The notes under the pieces were generated by a model that worked only from the letters and a program-made list of their open reading frames with translations, was not told the origin of the DNA and made no database searches. Of a stretch of 34,688 nucleotides of DNA, positions 14,424 to 20,793 are shown one piece after another (within the stretch, counting starts at the first letter, position 1; every line of letters starts with the position of its first letter). A program made the translations under genes and the position numbers. This DNA is from Microbispora siamensis (GTDB lineage Bacteria > Actinomycetota > Actinomycetes > Streptosporangiales > Streptosporangiaceae). Location: assembly GCF_016863095.1 (NCBI RefSeq), contig NZ_BOOF01000074.1, forward strand, positions 1-34,688. The letters run 5' to 3'.

Positions 14424-14837
14424 ACCATTTGCCACCGCCCCGAACCGCGTCCGGATCTGCAGCGTTTCGGGCGTCGACACGCACTGCTTCGTTACTGAAC
14501 GTAAGTGGCGAAGGAGGCCATCGGAGTGATGAGGCCCGTTGCCGGTACGGCTACCGCTGTGCAAAGGCCCCTGAAGGTGAGTGGGAAGCCTGGCTTATCT
14601 CGACGTGGTGGCCGGATGTCGGCCGTTACAGGTCCTTTTGCGACCCGATGGACGCCGAGGGGGGCAGGGCCCGCGGTTGGCGGCTGTCTCCCGTGGAGTC
14701 ACGTGGAGGAGACGCGGGAGAACCCTTGGCATTCCACCGGAGATGCGGGTAGGGCCTTGACGCCCTGCCGGGATTGGGTGGTCGCCTCTTTCCCGGCCCT
14801 TTCCGCCCCATGTGGTCCACTGGCCGGAGGAGCCAGG
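14424..14837. other. Gap between Clp-N gene and sensor kinase
   Basis: 414 bp without an intact gene. It holds the truncated SUKH copy (14564-14665) and, at 14543-14557, a third copy of CGGTACGGCTACCGC, which is also found in repeat copy 2. No response-regulator gene precedes the kinase. GGAGGAG at 14826 is the ribosome-binding site of the kinase. Confidence 0.5.
14564..14665 (+). pseudogene. Truncated second SMI1/KNR4 gene
   Basis: About 34 codons encode KAPEGEWEAWLISTWWPDVG and then RYRSFCDPMDAE, aligning with the C-terminal part of the intact SUKH protein (KTPEGEWEAWYLAPWLAGAR, RYTCFWDLIAYE). A 24-bp block (14570-14593) is identical to 12886-12909. The N-terminal three quarters are missing. 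It is a 3' remnant of a related gene, or of a duplication. Confidence 0.65.
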
Positions 14838-16277
14838 ATGAACCTGCAGGGCCGCTTCTCCATCACCAGCCGCATCACCCTGTTCACCGGGGTGGTGTCC
14901 ACCCTGCTGTGCGCGCTGCTGGCCCTGCTCCTCATGGCGGCCGTCCGCCACTACGCTCGCGACACCGTCACCAGGGAGGTCGCGGCGGCGGGCGGCCGTG
15001 TGGCCGTCCAGATGGAGCGGGGACAGCCGGCCTATCCCCTTGCCGGGCGCGAGTTCCGTCACCTTCAGGTGCTCGACCCGTCCGGCCGCGTGGTCGCTTC
15101 GACCCCGGACGTGCGGGGCTTGCCGAGAATGGCCGGCTTCACCCCGCCGGACAGCAGGAACAGCGCGACCTGCGTCGTGTGCGGCGGTGTCTTTCCGCCT
15201 GCCGACTGCAACATCGTGGTGGCGCAGTGGGCGCACCGCGCGGGCGAGAGATGGATGGTCTACAGCGCTTCCCCGGAAGTGCCCCCGTGGGTCGACCCCC
15301 GCCTGGCCGGGCTGGTGGGAGTGGGCGCGGCGGTGCTGGCCGCGGCCATCACCTACCTCGGCTACCGGAACGTACGGGCGTCGCTCAGGCCGGTCAACGC
15401 CATCCGGGAGGAGCTTGACGAGATCAACGGCGACTGTCCCGGTCGCCGGGTGCCGGTGCCGGCTACGGACGACGAGATCCAGGGGATGGCCGAAAGCGTC
15501 AACCACACGCTCGGCCGGCTGGACACCGCGCTGCGACAGGTGCAGAACGCGCTGCAGCAACAGCGGCAGTTCGTCTCCAACGCCTCCCACGACCTTCGCA
15601 CTCCGTTGGCCGCCATGCGCGCGGAGGTGGAGGACGGCCTTCTCGCGCCGGAGGAGACCAGTGTGCCCGAGCTGGGGTCGGTCCTCCTGCCCAGCCTCGA
15701 CCGGCTGCAGGCGATCGTGCGCGACCTGCTCACCCTCGAACGGCTGGACCACGGTCAGCGCGGCGAGCAGCACCGGCTCGATCTGGCCGAGGTCGTGGCC
15801 GCGGAGCTGCGGAACCGTCGTCACCCGACCAGGCGGGTCGAATCCGCCCTCCAGCCGGGGGTGTTCGTGCTCGGCGACAGGGTGGGTCTCGCTCGCCTGC
15901 TGACCAACCTCCTCGACAACGCCGAACGGCACGCGCGGACGACGATCACTGTGTCCGTACGGCACGAGCGCGGCGGTGGCTTCGGCGACCGCTACCCGCG
16001 GGGCGCGGCGGTGATGGAAGTCGTCGACGACGGGCCGGGCATCGAACGGGACAAGCGCGAGATGGTGTTCGACCGGTTCACCCGGTTGGACTCGGCTCGC
16101 AGCAGGGACGCCGGGGGTGCGGGGCTGGGGCTGCCGATCGCCAGGCAGATCGCGGAGACCCACGGAGGCACCTTGACGATCGAGGACAGCCCCGTCGGTG
16201 CCCGCTTCGTCCTGTGCCTCCCGTCCGCTCCCGCCGAGGCGACGGCGGCACCGGCCGACGACACCCTGTCTTCCTGA
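14838..16277 (+). CDS. Orphan sensor histidine kinase
   Basis: A 479-residue membrane histidine kinase. Helices at about 14-36 and 158-178 flank an extracellular sensor of about 120 residues containing CVVCGGVFPPADC, a Cys-rich loop that could bind metal or form disulfides. A HAMP linker, the HisKA box FVSNASHDLRTPLAAM (phospho-accepting H251), and an HATPase domain with NLLDNAERHA (N box), DDGPGIE and GAGLGLPIARQIAETHGG (G boxes) follow. All catalytic motifs are intact. The start ATG has GGAGGAG upstream. Kinases of this type are normally preceded by an OmpR-type regulator gene; here the upstream DNA is island debris, so the partner was probably lost or lies elsewhere. Confidence 0.9.
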   Translation: MNLQGRFSITSRITLFTGVVSTLLCALLALLLMAAVRHYARDTVTREVAAAGGRVAVQMERGQPAYPLAGREFRHLQVLDPSGRVVASTPDVRGLPRMAGFTPPDSRNSATCVVCGGVFPPADCNIVVAQWAHRAGERWMVYSASPEVPPWVDPRLAGLVGVGAAVLAAAITYLGYRNVRASLRPVNAIREELDEINGDCPGRRVPVPATDDEIQGMAESVNHTLGRLDTALRQVQNALQQQRQFVSNASHDLRTPLAAMRAEVEDGLLAPEETSVPELGSVLLPSLDRLQAIVRDLLTLERLDHGQRGEQHRLDLAEVVAAELRNRRHPTRRVESALQPGVFVLGDRVGLARLLTNLLDNAERHARTTITVSVRHERGGGFGDRYPRGAAVMEVVDDGPGIERDKREMVFDRFTRLDSARSRDAGGAGLGLPIARQIAETHGGTLTIEDSPVGARFVLCLPSAPAEATAAPADDTLSS

Positions 16278-16313
16278 ACCGGCCGCCGGGCAGAGGCCGC
16301 CGACCAAACTCGG

Positions 16314-16343
16314 TTGACGGAGTGAGCACTCACTCCGTACCTT
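16314..16343 (+). promoter_or_regulatory. TetR promoter with palindromic operator
   Basis: A 22-bp palindrome at 16317-16338 has perfect 10-bp arms (ACGGAGTGAG, CA, CTCACTCCGT). It lies between TTGACG (16314-16319) and TACCTT (16338-16343), an 18-bp spaced promoter ending 7 nt before the regulator ATG. Binding would block RNA polymerase, so autorepression is expected. Confidence 0.75.
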
Positions 16344-16350
16344 GGAAGGC

Positions 16351-16989
16351 ATGACAGAATCCGTTCCCCGCCGGCGGGCGCCGGCGATGAGCCCAGAACA
16401 GCGCAGGGCGATGATCGTCGCCGCGGCGCTACCGCTGGTCGCCGAGCACGGCGCCGCCGTCACCACAGGTCAGATCGCCCGGGCCGCCGGCATCGGTGAG
16501 GGCACCGTCTTCCGGGCCTTCGGCGACAAGGACGAACTGCTCGACGCGTGCATGGCCGAGGCGATGAACCCCGATCACGTGCTCCGCGAGCTGGCCTCCA
16601 TCTCCCTCGACGAACCACTCGCCGACCGGCTCACGCAGGCGGCCGAGGCCCTGCGCGCCCACCTGGGACGCATGGGGACCGTGATCGGAGCACTGCACGG
16701 CACCGGTCACCGCCGCGGGCGAAGCCTCGGCGACCGGCAGGCCCCCGAAGACCGGCCTCCTCCCGGAGCCCGCGAGACCTCGATGAGGGCGACCCACGAG
16801 GCGCTCGTCGAGCTGATCGAACCCGATCGGGCGGCGCTGCGCCTGGAGCCCGAGAGGATCGCCTCGGTCTTCCTGGGGATGCTCTTCACCCGCCTTCACT
16901 TCGCGTCCGGCGGCGTGGACCCGTCCCCGGAGGAGCTCGTCGACATCCTCCTCCACGGCAGCCTCAGAGATCAGGAGAGCCCGGCATGA
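16351..16989 (+). CDS. TetR-family transcriptional regulator
   Basis: A 212-residue regulator. The N-terminal DNA-binding domain (about 12-60) contains AMIVAAALPLVAEHG, VTTGQIARAAGIGEGTVFRAF and GDKDELLDACM, typical of TetR helix-turn-helix segments. The ligand-binding half is variable and its effector cannot be guessed. It appears leaderless from ATG at 16351. It directly overlaps the downstream VOC gene (ATGA), so both are one operon and are probably controlled by the palindrome in its promoter. A related half-site lies ahead of the peptide gene 450 bp further on. Confidence 0.9.
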   Translation: MTESVPRRRAPAMSPEQRRAMIVAAALPLVAEHGAAVTTGQIARAAGIGEGTVFRAFGDKDELLDACMAEAMNPDHVLRELASISLDEPLADRLTQAAEALRAHLGRMGTVIGALHGTGHRRGRSLGDRQAPEDRPPPGARETSMRATHEALVELIEPDRAALRLEPERIASVFLGMLFTRLHFASGGVDPSPEELVDILLHGSLRDQESPA

Positions 16990-17360
16990 CCATCACGCTG
17001 AACCACACCATCGTCCCCGCCGTCGACAACCGCGAGGCGGCCCGGTTCTTCGCCTCGATCATGGGTCTGGCGGAGCTCCCGCCCGCCGGCCGGAACGGCC
17101 ACTTCGCGCCCGTACGGGTGAACGAGACGCTGACCCTCGACTTCATGACCATGGAGAACCCGGTCGGCGTGCATCTGGCGTTCGACGTGGATCCGGCCAC
17201 GTTCGACCAGATCCTGGAGCGCCTGCGGGAGGCCGGGGTGCCCTACGGAAGCGATCCGGCACACCCCGACAACGGCCGCATCGATCACCCGCTGTGCCCG
17301 CGCGGGCTGTTCTTCGTCGACGCGGCGCGCAACCTCTACGAGGTCATGTCCCCCGCGTGA
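16986..17360 (+). CDS. VOC (glyoxalase-fold) family protein
   Basis: A 124-residue protein of the vicinal oxygen chelate fold, with NHTIVPAVDNREAARFFASI at the start, then HFAPVRVNETLTLDFM, GVHLAFDV and a C-terminal FFVDAARNLYEVMSP. VOC proteins include glyoxalases, dioxygenases, and fosfomycin- or bleomycin-type resistance proteins. Metal ligands are plausible (H near the N-terminus, Glu near the C-terminus), but the reaction is unknown. It is translationally coupled to the TetR gene. A VOC protein under a private TetR suggests a response to a small molecule. Confidence 0.85.
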   Translation: MTITLNHTIVPAVDNREAARFFASIMGLAELPPAGRNGHFAPVRVNETLTLDFMTMENPVGVHLAFDVDPATFDQILERLREAGVPYGSDPAHPDNGRIDHPLCPRGLFFVDAARNLYEVMSPA

Positions 17361-17420
17361 CCGGTCCACCGGAAACCCAGTTGTCTTCAAGAGATCCTCA
17401 AGCCGCGCCTGGGACCTTCG

Positions 17421-17437
17421 GTGAGCACATTCCTCAC
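17421..17437. promoter_or_regulatory. Possible TetR half-site upstream of peptide gene
   Basis: GTGAG-N7-CTCAC lies 20 bp upstream of the peptide ATG. Its left part, GTGAGCAC, is identical to eight bases across the centre of the TetR operator at 16317. It could be a second, weaker site for the same regulator. Confidence 0.4.
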
Positions 17438-17456
17438 GGAAAGGTTCCCATCCGAG

Positions 17457-17588
17457 ATGAACGACTTCGACAAGGCCCTCCGCCCGCTGGACGACAGCCA
17501 GCTGGAGGCCGTCACCGGCGGGCTGCCCTGGAACTACGACTGGATGAACTACGACTGGCGTGACGCCGTCATCGAGGCCCTGCCGTAA
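17457..17588 (+). CDS. Double-glycine-leader peptide (candidate RiPP/bacteriocin precursor)
   Basis: A 43-residue peptide. Residues 1-22 form a leader of the classic double-glycine type (LRPLDDSQLEAVTGG), the pattern cut by C39 peptidase/ABC exporters. The 21-residue remainder begins LPWNYDWMNYDWRD and ends in an Ile/Glu/Ala/Leu/Pro tail. It contains no Cys, Ser or Thr, which excludes lanthionine and thiazole chemistry. NYDW occurs twice because of a 15-bp tandem duplication (17531-17543 and 17546-17558). GGAAAGG lies 12 bp before the ATG as a weak ribosome-binding site. No modifying enzyme or peptidase-exporter is in the window. It follows the TetR-VOC pair by 96 bp and ends 25 bp before a strong terminator. 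It could be a modified peptide, an unmodified bacteriocin or a signal. Confidence 0.7.
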   Translation: MNDFDKALRPLDDSQLEAVTGGLPWNYDWMNYDWRDAVIEALP

Positions 17589-17613
17589 CCAGCGCGCACA
17601 GCCGCGCAGACGC

Positions 17614-17645
17614 CCGGAGGCCGGTCTCTCGAGACCGGCCTCCGG
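17614..17645. terminator. Bidirectional terminator
   Basis: A perfect 15-bp inverted repeat with a 2-base centre (CCGGAGGCCGGTCTC, TC, GAGACCGGCCTCCGG) between the convergent peptide and methyltransferase genes. No T-run, as often in actinomycetes. Confidence 0.8.
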
Positions 17646-17663
17646 TGCGTTCCGGGCCGTGCG

Positions 17664-18407
17664 TCACGGACGTGTGGCCGCGACCATGGACGTCTTCGCG
17701 TGCGGCCCGCCGTACCAAAAGCGCCAGCCGAGGTCGTACACGTGGACGTCGGCGGCCCCGCACTCGCGGAGCACGTCGGCGTAGCGGCCGGCGTTCCTGA
17801 AGTCGGCCACGCGCAGCCTGCCGCCCGGCTTCAGCACACGCAACGCCTCGCGTACGGCGTCGGCGCGCCCTTCGGCGTCGACGATGTTGTGCACGGCGAG
17901 GCTCGACACCACCAGGTCGAACGTGGCGTCGGGGAAGGGCAGGCCTCGCATGTCGGCGGTGACCAGCGCGACCCGGTCGGCGACGCCCTCCGCGCGGGCG
18001 TTGGCCAGGGTGGCCTCGCCGCTGTTGCCCGACTGGTCGTGCGTCCACAGGTCGACGCCGGTCGCGTCCCCGCCGGGAACCCGCGCCGCCGCCTTGAGCA
18101 GGACGAGCCCGCGGCCGCAGCCCATGTCGAGGACGCGTTCGCTTCCGGTCAGGCCGAGCCGGTCGAGCTCCGCGTCCCAGACGCGGAACTTGCCGCGCAG
18201 GGTGGTGTGCGCGAACAGCGCCGCGCCGATGATCATCATGCCGCCGCCGATCAGCAGCACCACCGCGGGGACGGCCCACCCGACGGCGACGAGCACGGCG
18301 GCCAGCGCGGTCTCCGCGACTCCGCCCAGCGCCAGCCCGGCCAGCACCGCCGGGGCGTCGACACCGTACCTCCCATGGGCGTTCCCACGCGGCTCCACCA
18401 CGATCAC
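17664..18407 (-). CDS. Membrane-anchored class I SAM methyltransferase
   Basis: A 247-residue protein. Residues about 20-68 hold two hydrophobic helices (VLAGLALGGVAETALAAVLV, AVVLLIGGGMMIIGAALF). A Rossmann methyltransferase domain follows: motif I VLDMGCGRGLVL (about 92-103), VTADMRGLPFPDATFDLVVS (motifs II/III) and LRVLKPGGRLRVADF. The substrate is unknown; a membrane anchor hints at a lipid or quinone-like target. It starts 3 bp after the stop of the amidohydrolase gene, so the two are one transcript. It faces the peptide gene across the terminator, so a role in peptide modification is possible but unsupported by operon structure. Confidence 0.87.
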   Translation of the reverse strand: MIVVEPRGNAHGRYGVDAPAVLAGLALGGVAETALAAVLVAVGWAVPAVVLLIGGGMMIIGAALFAHTTLRGKFRVWDAELDRLGLTGSERVLDMGCGRGLVLLKAAARVPGGDATGVDLWTHDQSGNSGEATLANARAEGVADRVALVTADMRGLPFPDATFDLVVSSLAVHNIVDAEGRADAVREALRVLKPGGRLRVADFRNAGRYADVLRECGAADVHVYDLGWRFWYGGPHAKTSMVAATRP

Positions 18408-18410
18408 TTT

Positions 18411-19328
18411 CTACCTTCGGCCGTCCCCCTCGTACAGACCGAAGATCCTGGCGGCGTTGTCGTGACAGACGGCGCGCAGCCACCCGTCGCCGAGGTCCAG
18501 GCCGGCCAGGGCCGCCAGCGCCTCCGCGTACGGGTAGGGGATGTTGGGGAAGTCGGTGCCGAGCAGGACGCGGTCCTGAAGCTCCGGCAGCAGCGGGACG
18601 GCCTCCCGGGGGAAGGGCGCGGTCTCCTCGGTGAAGCGGGTGAAGACCATCGTGGTGTCCAGGCGGACCGCCGGATGACGCAGCGCCAGGGCGAGGAACT
18701 CGGCGTACTCGGGGGCGCCCATGTGGGCGATCACGAGCGGCAGCCGGGGATACCGCGCGAGCAGGGCCGCGATCGGCTCCGGCCCGGTGTGCGGTCCGGG
18801 GACCGGGCCCGACCCGCAGTGCGTCACCACCGGGATGCCGTGGTCCTCCAGCAGCCCCCAGACCTCGTCGAGCAGCGGGTCGTTCGGGTCGTAGCCGCCG
18901 ACCTGGAGGTGTGCCTTGAACACCCGGGCACCCGCCTCGATCGCCCGCGCGACGTACCGCGCCGCGCCGGGTTCGGGGAAGAACGTCGCCGTGTGCAGGC
19001 AGCCGGGCACCCGGGCGGCGAAGCCGGCGGCCCAGTTGTTCAGCCACTCCGCCATGCCCGGCTTGTGGGGATAGAGCATTGAGGTGAACGCCCGCACGCC
19101 GAAGGCCCTGAGCCGTTCGACGCGGTCGTCCTCCGGCAGCCGATACGTGATCGGCCAGGTCCGGCCGACCAGCGGCCCGGCGCAGTCGAAGTGCGCCCAC
19201 ACCTTGGTCAGGACGCGCTCCGGCATGAAATGGGTGTGGACGTCGATCAGACCGGGCAGGCCCAGCCTCCGCCAGAACGCGTTGACGTGTCGAATGTCGT
19301 CGTCGGCGGCAAGTGTCTCGTCCGGCAT
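18411..19328 (-). CDS. Amidohydrolase family protein (TIM-barrel metal hydrolase)
   Basis: A 305-residue member of the amidohydrolase-2 (ACMSD-like) group. Metal ligands appear as H31-T-H33 in LIDVHTHFMPERV, then FKAHLQVGGYDP, VVTHCGSGP, VIAHMGAPEY and the C-terminal Asp in LLGTDFPNIPYPY. Such enzymes hydrolyse or decarboxylate small aromatic or heterocyclic acids; the substrate is not evident. TAGCGT lies 8 nt before the ATG. Its stop is 3 bp before the methyltransferase start. Confidence 0.88.
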   Translation of the reverse strand: MPDETLAADDDIRHVNAFWRRLGLPGLIDVHTHFMPERVLTKVWAHFDCAGPLVGRTWPITYRLPEDDRVERLRAFGVRAFTSMLYPHKPGMAEWLNNWAAGFAARVPGCLHTATFFPEPGAARYVARAIEAGARVFKAHLQVGGYDPNDPLLDEVWGLLEDHGIPVVTHCGSGPVPGPHTGPEPIAALLARYPRLPLVIAHMGAPEYAEFLALALRHPAVRLDTTMVFTRFTEETAPFPREAVPLLPELQDRVLLGTDFPNIPYPYAEALAALAGLDLGDGWLRAVCHDNAARIFGLYEGDGRR

Positions 19329-19332
19329 GGCC

Positions 19333-20295
19333 TCACACGCTACCTGCCGCCGCTGCCCGGTAGCGCTCGGCGAGCGCGCACAGGTGGGCGCGCAGTTCGG
19401 GCGGGTCGAGCACGGTGAAGGGCACGTCGAGCGCGGTGATGAAGGCCGTCAGGTTGGGGAGCGAGTCGCCGCCGGTCTCCAGCACGCAGGCGTCCGCGCC
19501 GTCGGCGCGCAGCAGGCCGGCCGCGGCGGTGAGCCTCGCGCCCATGACCTCGACGGGCGCGTGCAGCCGTACGACGGCCCGGTGCCTCCAGGCGGCCGAG
19601 CCCGTCCCGCGTACGACGTGGGCGGCGGCGTCGCCCTCGGGTGGTTCGCGCGGGGTGAAGCGGGGGCCGTTCGGGGTGCGGAGCCGTACGCGGTCGGCGC
19701 GGAAGGTCCGCCAGTCACCGCGGTCGACGTCCCAGGCCAGCAGATACCAGCGCCGCCCGGTGAACACGAGCCGGTGCGGCTCGGCCGTCCGGCGCCCCTC
19801 GTCGCCCCGGTGGTCCAGGTAGTCGAAGCGCAGGGTCTCGCGGTCGCGGACGGCCGCGGCGATCGAGGTCAGGGTGTCGGGATCCACGGTGGGGCCGTGG
19901 CCCGGCACCGCGACCGTGGCGGCGCGTACGGCCTCGATCCGGTGGCGCAGCCGGGACGGCAGCATGCGCTGGAGCTTGGTGAGCGCGCGCAGCGAGGTCT
20001 CCTCGATGCCGGTCACGGTGCTGCCCGCGGCGGCCTGCAGGCTGACGACCACCGCGACGACCTCCTCGTCGTCAAGCAGCAGCGGAGGCAGGGCGGACCC
20101 GGCGCCCAGCCGGTATCCACCGGCTGGGCCGGTGACCGAGTCGATCTCGTAGCCCATGATGCGCAGCCGCTCGACGTCGTTGCGCACGGTCCTGGTGGTC
20201 ACGCCGAGCCGGTCCGCCAGGTCGGCGCCCGACCAGCCGGGCCGCGCCTGGAGCAGAGCCAGCAACCGCAGCAGCCGTACGGAGGTTTCCAGCAT
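19333..20295 (-). CDS. WYL-domain transcriptional regulator (YafY-like)
   Basis: A 320-residue regulator. The N-terminal HTH_11 domain (LLRLLALLQARPGWSGADLA, GVTTRTVRNDVERL) is followed by a bridging segment with PPLLLDDEEVVAVVVSLQ, and a WYL domain with ETLRFDYLDHRG, AEPHRLVFTGRRWYLLAWD and RTFRADRV. A C-terminal WCX-like region ends near LAERYRA. WYL regulators sense ligands such as nucleotides. ATG at 20295 begins the HTH; an upstream start would add 14 unlikely residues. Divergent from a VOC gene, which is the probable target; a GGAAC-N5-GTTCC palindrome lies between them. Confidence 0.9.
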   Translation of the reverse strand: MLETSVRLLRLLALLQARPGWSGADLADRLGVTTRTVRNDVERLRIMGYEIDSVTGPAGGYRLGAGSALPPLLLDDEEVVAVVVSLQAAAGSTVTGIEETSLRALTKLQRMLPSRLRHRIEAVRAATVAVPGHGPTVDPDTLTSIAAAVRDRETLRFDYLDHRGDEGRRTAEPHRLVFTGRRWYLLAWDVDRGDWRTFRADRVRLRTPNGPRFTPREPPEGDAAAHVVRGTGSAAWRHRAVVRLHAPVEVMGARLTAAAGLLRADGADACVLETGGDSLPNLTAFITALDVPFTVLDPPELRAHLCALAERYRAAAAGSV

Positions 20296-20318
20296 GACCA
20301 CAGTGTCCCGCGCATTGC

Positions 20319-20333
20319 GGAACCGTACGTTCC
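20319..20333. promoter_or_regulatory. Palindrome between WYL regulator and VOC gene
   Basis: GGAAC-CGTAC-GTTCC, 5-bp perfect arms, in the 79-bp divergent promoter region. Candidate operator of the WYL regulator. Confidence 0.45.
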
Positions 20334-20374
20334 TCAACGGCTTCTAGCGTTCACATCAGACGAAGGGAGCACGC

Positions 20375-20788
20375 ATGTTGCGCGGAATGACGACCGTGAG
20401 TTTCTGGGCGGACGACGTCGAGCAGGCGAAGAGGTGGTACGCAGAGCTGCTCGGCGTGGAGGCGTACTTCGAGCGCCGGGGGCCGGACGGGCGGCTCGCC
20501 TACGCCGAGTTCCGCCTCGGCGATCACCAGCACGAACTGGGACTGATCGACCGCCGCTACGCGCCGCACGAGCTGGGCGGGCCGAGCGGGGCCGTCCTCT
20601 ACTGGCACGTGGACGACGTGGCGGCGAGCCTGGACAGGTTGCTGGCGATGGGCGCCACGCAGCACGAGGCGCCGACGGAGCGCGGCCCCGGGTTCGTCAC
20701 CGCCTCGGTCGCCGACCCGTTCGGCAACATCCTGGGGATCATGTACAACGCCCACTACCTGGAGGTCCTCCGGGCCCCACGGGCCTGA
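20375..20788 (+). CDS. VOC family protein (glyoxalase/bleomycin-resistance type)
   Basis: A 137-residue VOC-fold protein: MTTVSFWADDVEQAKRWYAE opens the first beta-alpha module, then AYAEFRLGDHQHELGLID, VLYWHVDDVAASLDRLL and SVADPFGNILGIMYN close the second. The pattern of His and Glu resembles metal-binding members. Function unknown. GAAGGGAG lies 7 bases before the ATG. Divergent from the WYL regulator, and its stop is 5 bp from the convergent downstream gene. Confidence 0.87.
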   Translation: MLRGMTTVSFWADDVEQAKRWYAELLGVEAYFERRGPDGRLAYAEFRLGDHQHELGLIDRRYAPHELGGPSGAVLYWHVDDVAASLDRLLAMGATQHEAPTERGPGFVTASVADPFGNILGIMYNAHYLEVLRAPRA

Positions 20789-20793
20789 ACGGC

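Noticed and set aside
14595..16466. 623-codon minus-strand frame opposite the sensor kinase
   Set aside because: The kinase on the plus strand has every catalytic motif and a good ribosome-binding site; the antisense product is low in complexity.
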